Shown here piece by piece: positions 62,604 through 64,000 of a stretch of DNA of 64,000 nt; the stretch's first letter is position 1, and every line of letters starts with the position of its first letter. Below the pieces are notes generated by a model. That model was given only the letters and a program-made list of their open reading frames with translations. It ran no database searches and was not told the DNA's origin. The stretch is from Rhodospirillum sp. (GTDB lineage Bacteria > Pseudomonadota > Alphaproteobacteria > Dongiales > Dongiaceae): NCBI GenBank assembly GCA_013822765.1, contig PNKY01000016.1, positions 50,056-114,055 of the forward strand, written 5' to 3'. A program made the translations under genes and the position numbers.

Positions 62604-64000
62604 TCAAGCCGAGACGGAGGTCGCCGATTTCTCGATCTCTTCCAGCGGCGAGACCGGGAAGTCCTTCACCTTCTGGAACGCCAGGCCGCCGCGATAATCG
62701 CCGAGCGCCAGGGCCTCGTGGAACAGCTCGGTGATGTCGTGCCTGAATTTCTGCGGCAGGGCGATGTGGCTGCGCACCATCAGGTCGAACTGCTTCTCGC
62801 GCACCAGGCCGTCGAACTGGAACGGGCCCATGCGCGACATGTCGACCTCGACGATGAAGCGGGTGCCGGACTTCTCGTCCTTGGCGTCCTTGCGGTCCTT
62901 GCGCCGGTCGCGGCGGTAGAACAGGTTGATCTGGCGGATCGTGCCGTCGTCCAGGATCGGAATGAAGCAGCAGCGCCAGTCGACGCCCGGGCGATCCTGC
63001 GCGAGGGTAGACACTTGGCCGAACTCCTGGCGCACCTTGCGCGCGGCCTCGTCGCGCGCCGTGCCGCCGGCGCGCGCGGCCACCAGCGCGCCCAGCAAAG
63101 CCTCGGCATCGCCGGAGCGCAGCGCCTGCATCGCGGCAATGAGCCCGGCAGCGAGCTTCGGCCCGGCCTGCGGCAGGCGCGCCAGCACGGCCAAGGCATC
63201 GGCGTTGCTCGAATTCTGCCGCAGCAGCGCGATCGCCTCGGTCAAGCTGGGCCAGCTGCGCGCGACCGACAGCAGCAGTTGCGGCAGCGACGTCGTGCCC
63301 GAAGGCAGCGGAGCGCCGCTCGTCGGCAGAGCCGGCTCGACCGCCACCGACAGCTCGGTGCCGACCGGCACATGCAAGGCGCCCTGCAGGATGATCGCCC
63401 CGAGCGGAGAATTGAGCACGGCGTTTCCGGACGGCGTGTAGCCGATGATGCGGCCGGCGATGACATGCTGCGCGGCATTGGCGGCGGCCGGAATCGCCAG
63501 CGGCTGGCCGGGCGCCGGCGCGACGGCGATCAAGCGCAGCCGCACCTCCGAACCGGTGGTCAGGGCGATCGGCAGCTTCAAGGCCTGTCCGAGGTTCTGC
63601 GCGAGACCTTGGGCGGCGCCTTGTCCACCAAGTGTTCCGGTCATCTGCGTCGGCAGGGTGGGCGATCCCTTGGCGGGCGGCGCCGAGAAGAACAACGCTT
63701 CGATCTTGGCGCGCACATCGGACTGCAATGCGCTCATCAAGGCCTTGGGCAGCGCCTCGTTGGCCGGCAGGACGCCGCCAGGCTGCTGCGCCTGCGTGGG
63801 CTGTGCCGGCTGGCCCGGCGCTGCGACGCCACCGGGCAGGGCGGGCGTTGCCGCATTGGGCAGCTGAGGGACCGGCACCTGCGCCGCCAACGGGGCGGGC
63901 AGCAGCGAGCGGATCAACTGAGCCAGCGTGTCCGGCGCGGTCTGCACGATCGTGCCATGCAGCACGCTGCCGACGATCGCCACCGGCGCCGGCGGCGGCG
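62604..64000 (-). CDS. FliK-like flagellar hook-length protein, N terminus beyond window
   Basis: At least 465 residues; the reading frame is open to the right edge, so the GTG at 63983 is not taken as the start. The first part is rich in Pro, Gln and Ala (GGVAAPGQPAQPTQAQQPGG), as in FliK rulers. The end has a compact domain (RFIVEVDMSRMGPFQFDGLV, FDLMVRSHIALPQKFRHDITELF) that resembles the C-terminal Flg_hook region. Flagellar context from fliI/fliJ nearby supports this. Other secreted or scaffold roles cannot be excluded. Confidence 0.55.
   Translation of the reverse strand, partial: PPPAPVAIVGSVLHGTIVQTAPDTLAQLIRSLLPAPLAAQVPVPQLPNAATPALPGGVAAPGQPAQPTQAQQPGGVLPANEALPKALMSALQSDVRAKIEALFFSAPPAKGSPTLPTQMTGTLGGQGAAQGLAQNLGQALKLPIALTTGSEVRLRLIAVAPAPGQPLAIPAAANAAQHVIAGRIIGYTPSGNAVLNSPLGAIILQGALHVPVGTELSVAVEPALPTSGAPLPSGTTSLPQLLLSVARSWPSLTEAIALLRQNSSNADALAVLARLPQAGPKLAAGLIAAMQALRSGDAEALLGALVAARAGGTARDEAARKVRQEFGQVSTLAQDRPGVDWRCCFIPILDDGTIRQINLFYRRDRRKDRKDAKDEKSGTRFIVEVDMSRMGPFQFDGLVREKQFDLMVRSHIALPQKFRHDITELFHEALALGDYRGGLAFQKVKDFPVSPLEEIEKSATSVSA

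Overview
The window is about 64 kb of gene-dense, high-GC DNA, almost certainly chromosomal and from an alphaproteobacterium, most likely a free-living, flagellated member of the Rhodospirillales or a relative. The lineage call rests on several genes together: a ChpT phosphotransferase, a full-length CtrA with CtrA, DnaA and GAnTC (CcrM-type) sites around its gene, an alphaproteobacterial bL36, an EcfG-like sigma factor, DUF2852 and DUF3553 proteins, and a ctrA/fliI-fliJ arrangement. No rRNA, tRNA, insertion sequence, phage gene or CRISPR array was seen.

1-6 kb: after the tail of an alpha/beta hydrolase comes a minus-strand, translationally overlapping maturation operon for a molybdenum hydroxylase (MoxR ATPase CoxD, VWA protein CoxE, a split XdhC/CoxF pair, a molybdopterin-binding/MocA fusion, an IscU-like protein). 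5.7-8.8 kb is a ydbH-ynbE-ydbL envelope operon. 9-12 kb holds a secreted S33 peptidase-like hydrolase, a DUF1579 protein and a membrane diguanylate cyclase. 12.1-16.6 kb is coxG-coxS-coxL-coxM. Its large subunit carries the form II motif AYRGAGR, so the true substrate is uncertain. It is probably served by the maturation operon 6 kb away.

16.7-25.5 kb is mixed metabolism: DUF192, a haloacid dehalogenase, an aminotransferase/glutamine-synthetase-like pair with a divergent SDR, two convergent PilZ proteins, a MATE transporter, a methyltransferase and rpmJ. 25.6-30.9 kb is a glycolate oxidase operon (glcD, glcE, small ORF, glcF) ending in an unusual Rieske-flavoprotein fusion. 31-43 kb contains a DUF2817 peptidase, a TPR protein, a peroxiredoxin-like/2OG-oxygenase fusion, a giant LplT-PlsC-acyl-ACP synthetase fusion, a Crp/Fnr regulator, an ECF sigma factor, an AbrB-type membrane protein, an ArgE-like deacetylase, N-formylglutamate amidohydrolase and two small oxygenase/VOC proteins. 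43.4-49 kb has NAD kinase, MoaA and MobA (molybdenum cofactor genes), a TetR regulator, DUF2852, creatininase-family and DUF3553 proteins.

49.2-58.9 kb is a signalling and motility block: chpT, cheA-cheW-cheY-cheB-cheR, then divergent ctrA and fliI-fliJ. The cheA product is the most striking item: a group I truncated haemoglobin domain lies between its Hpt and kinase core, and a receiver domain closes the C terminus. This predicts a soluble chemotaxis kinase that senses O2, NO or redox directly. 59-64 kb carries a small secreted protein, a large RTX-type repeat protein and a FliK-like protein cut by the window edge.

DNA-level features include several intrinsic terminators, a near-consensus promoter for rpmJ, palindromic operator candidates, a REP-like hairpin, and an unexpected recurrence of TGATCA at stop codons.
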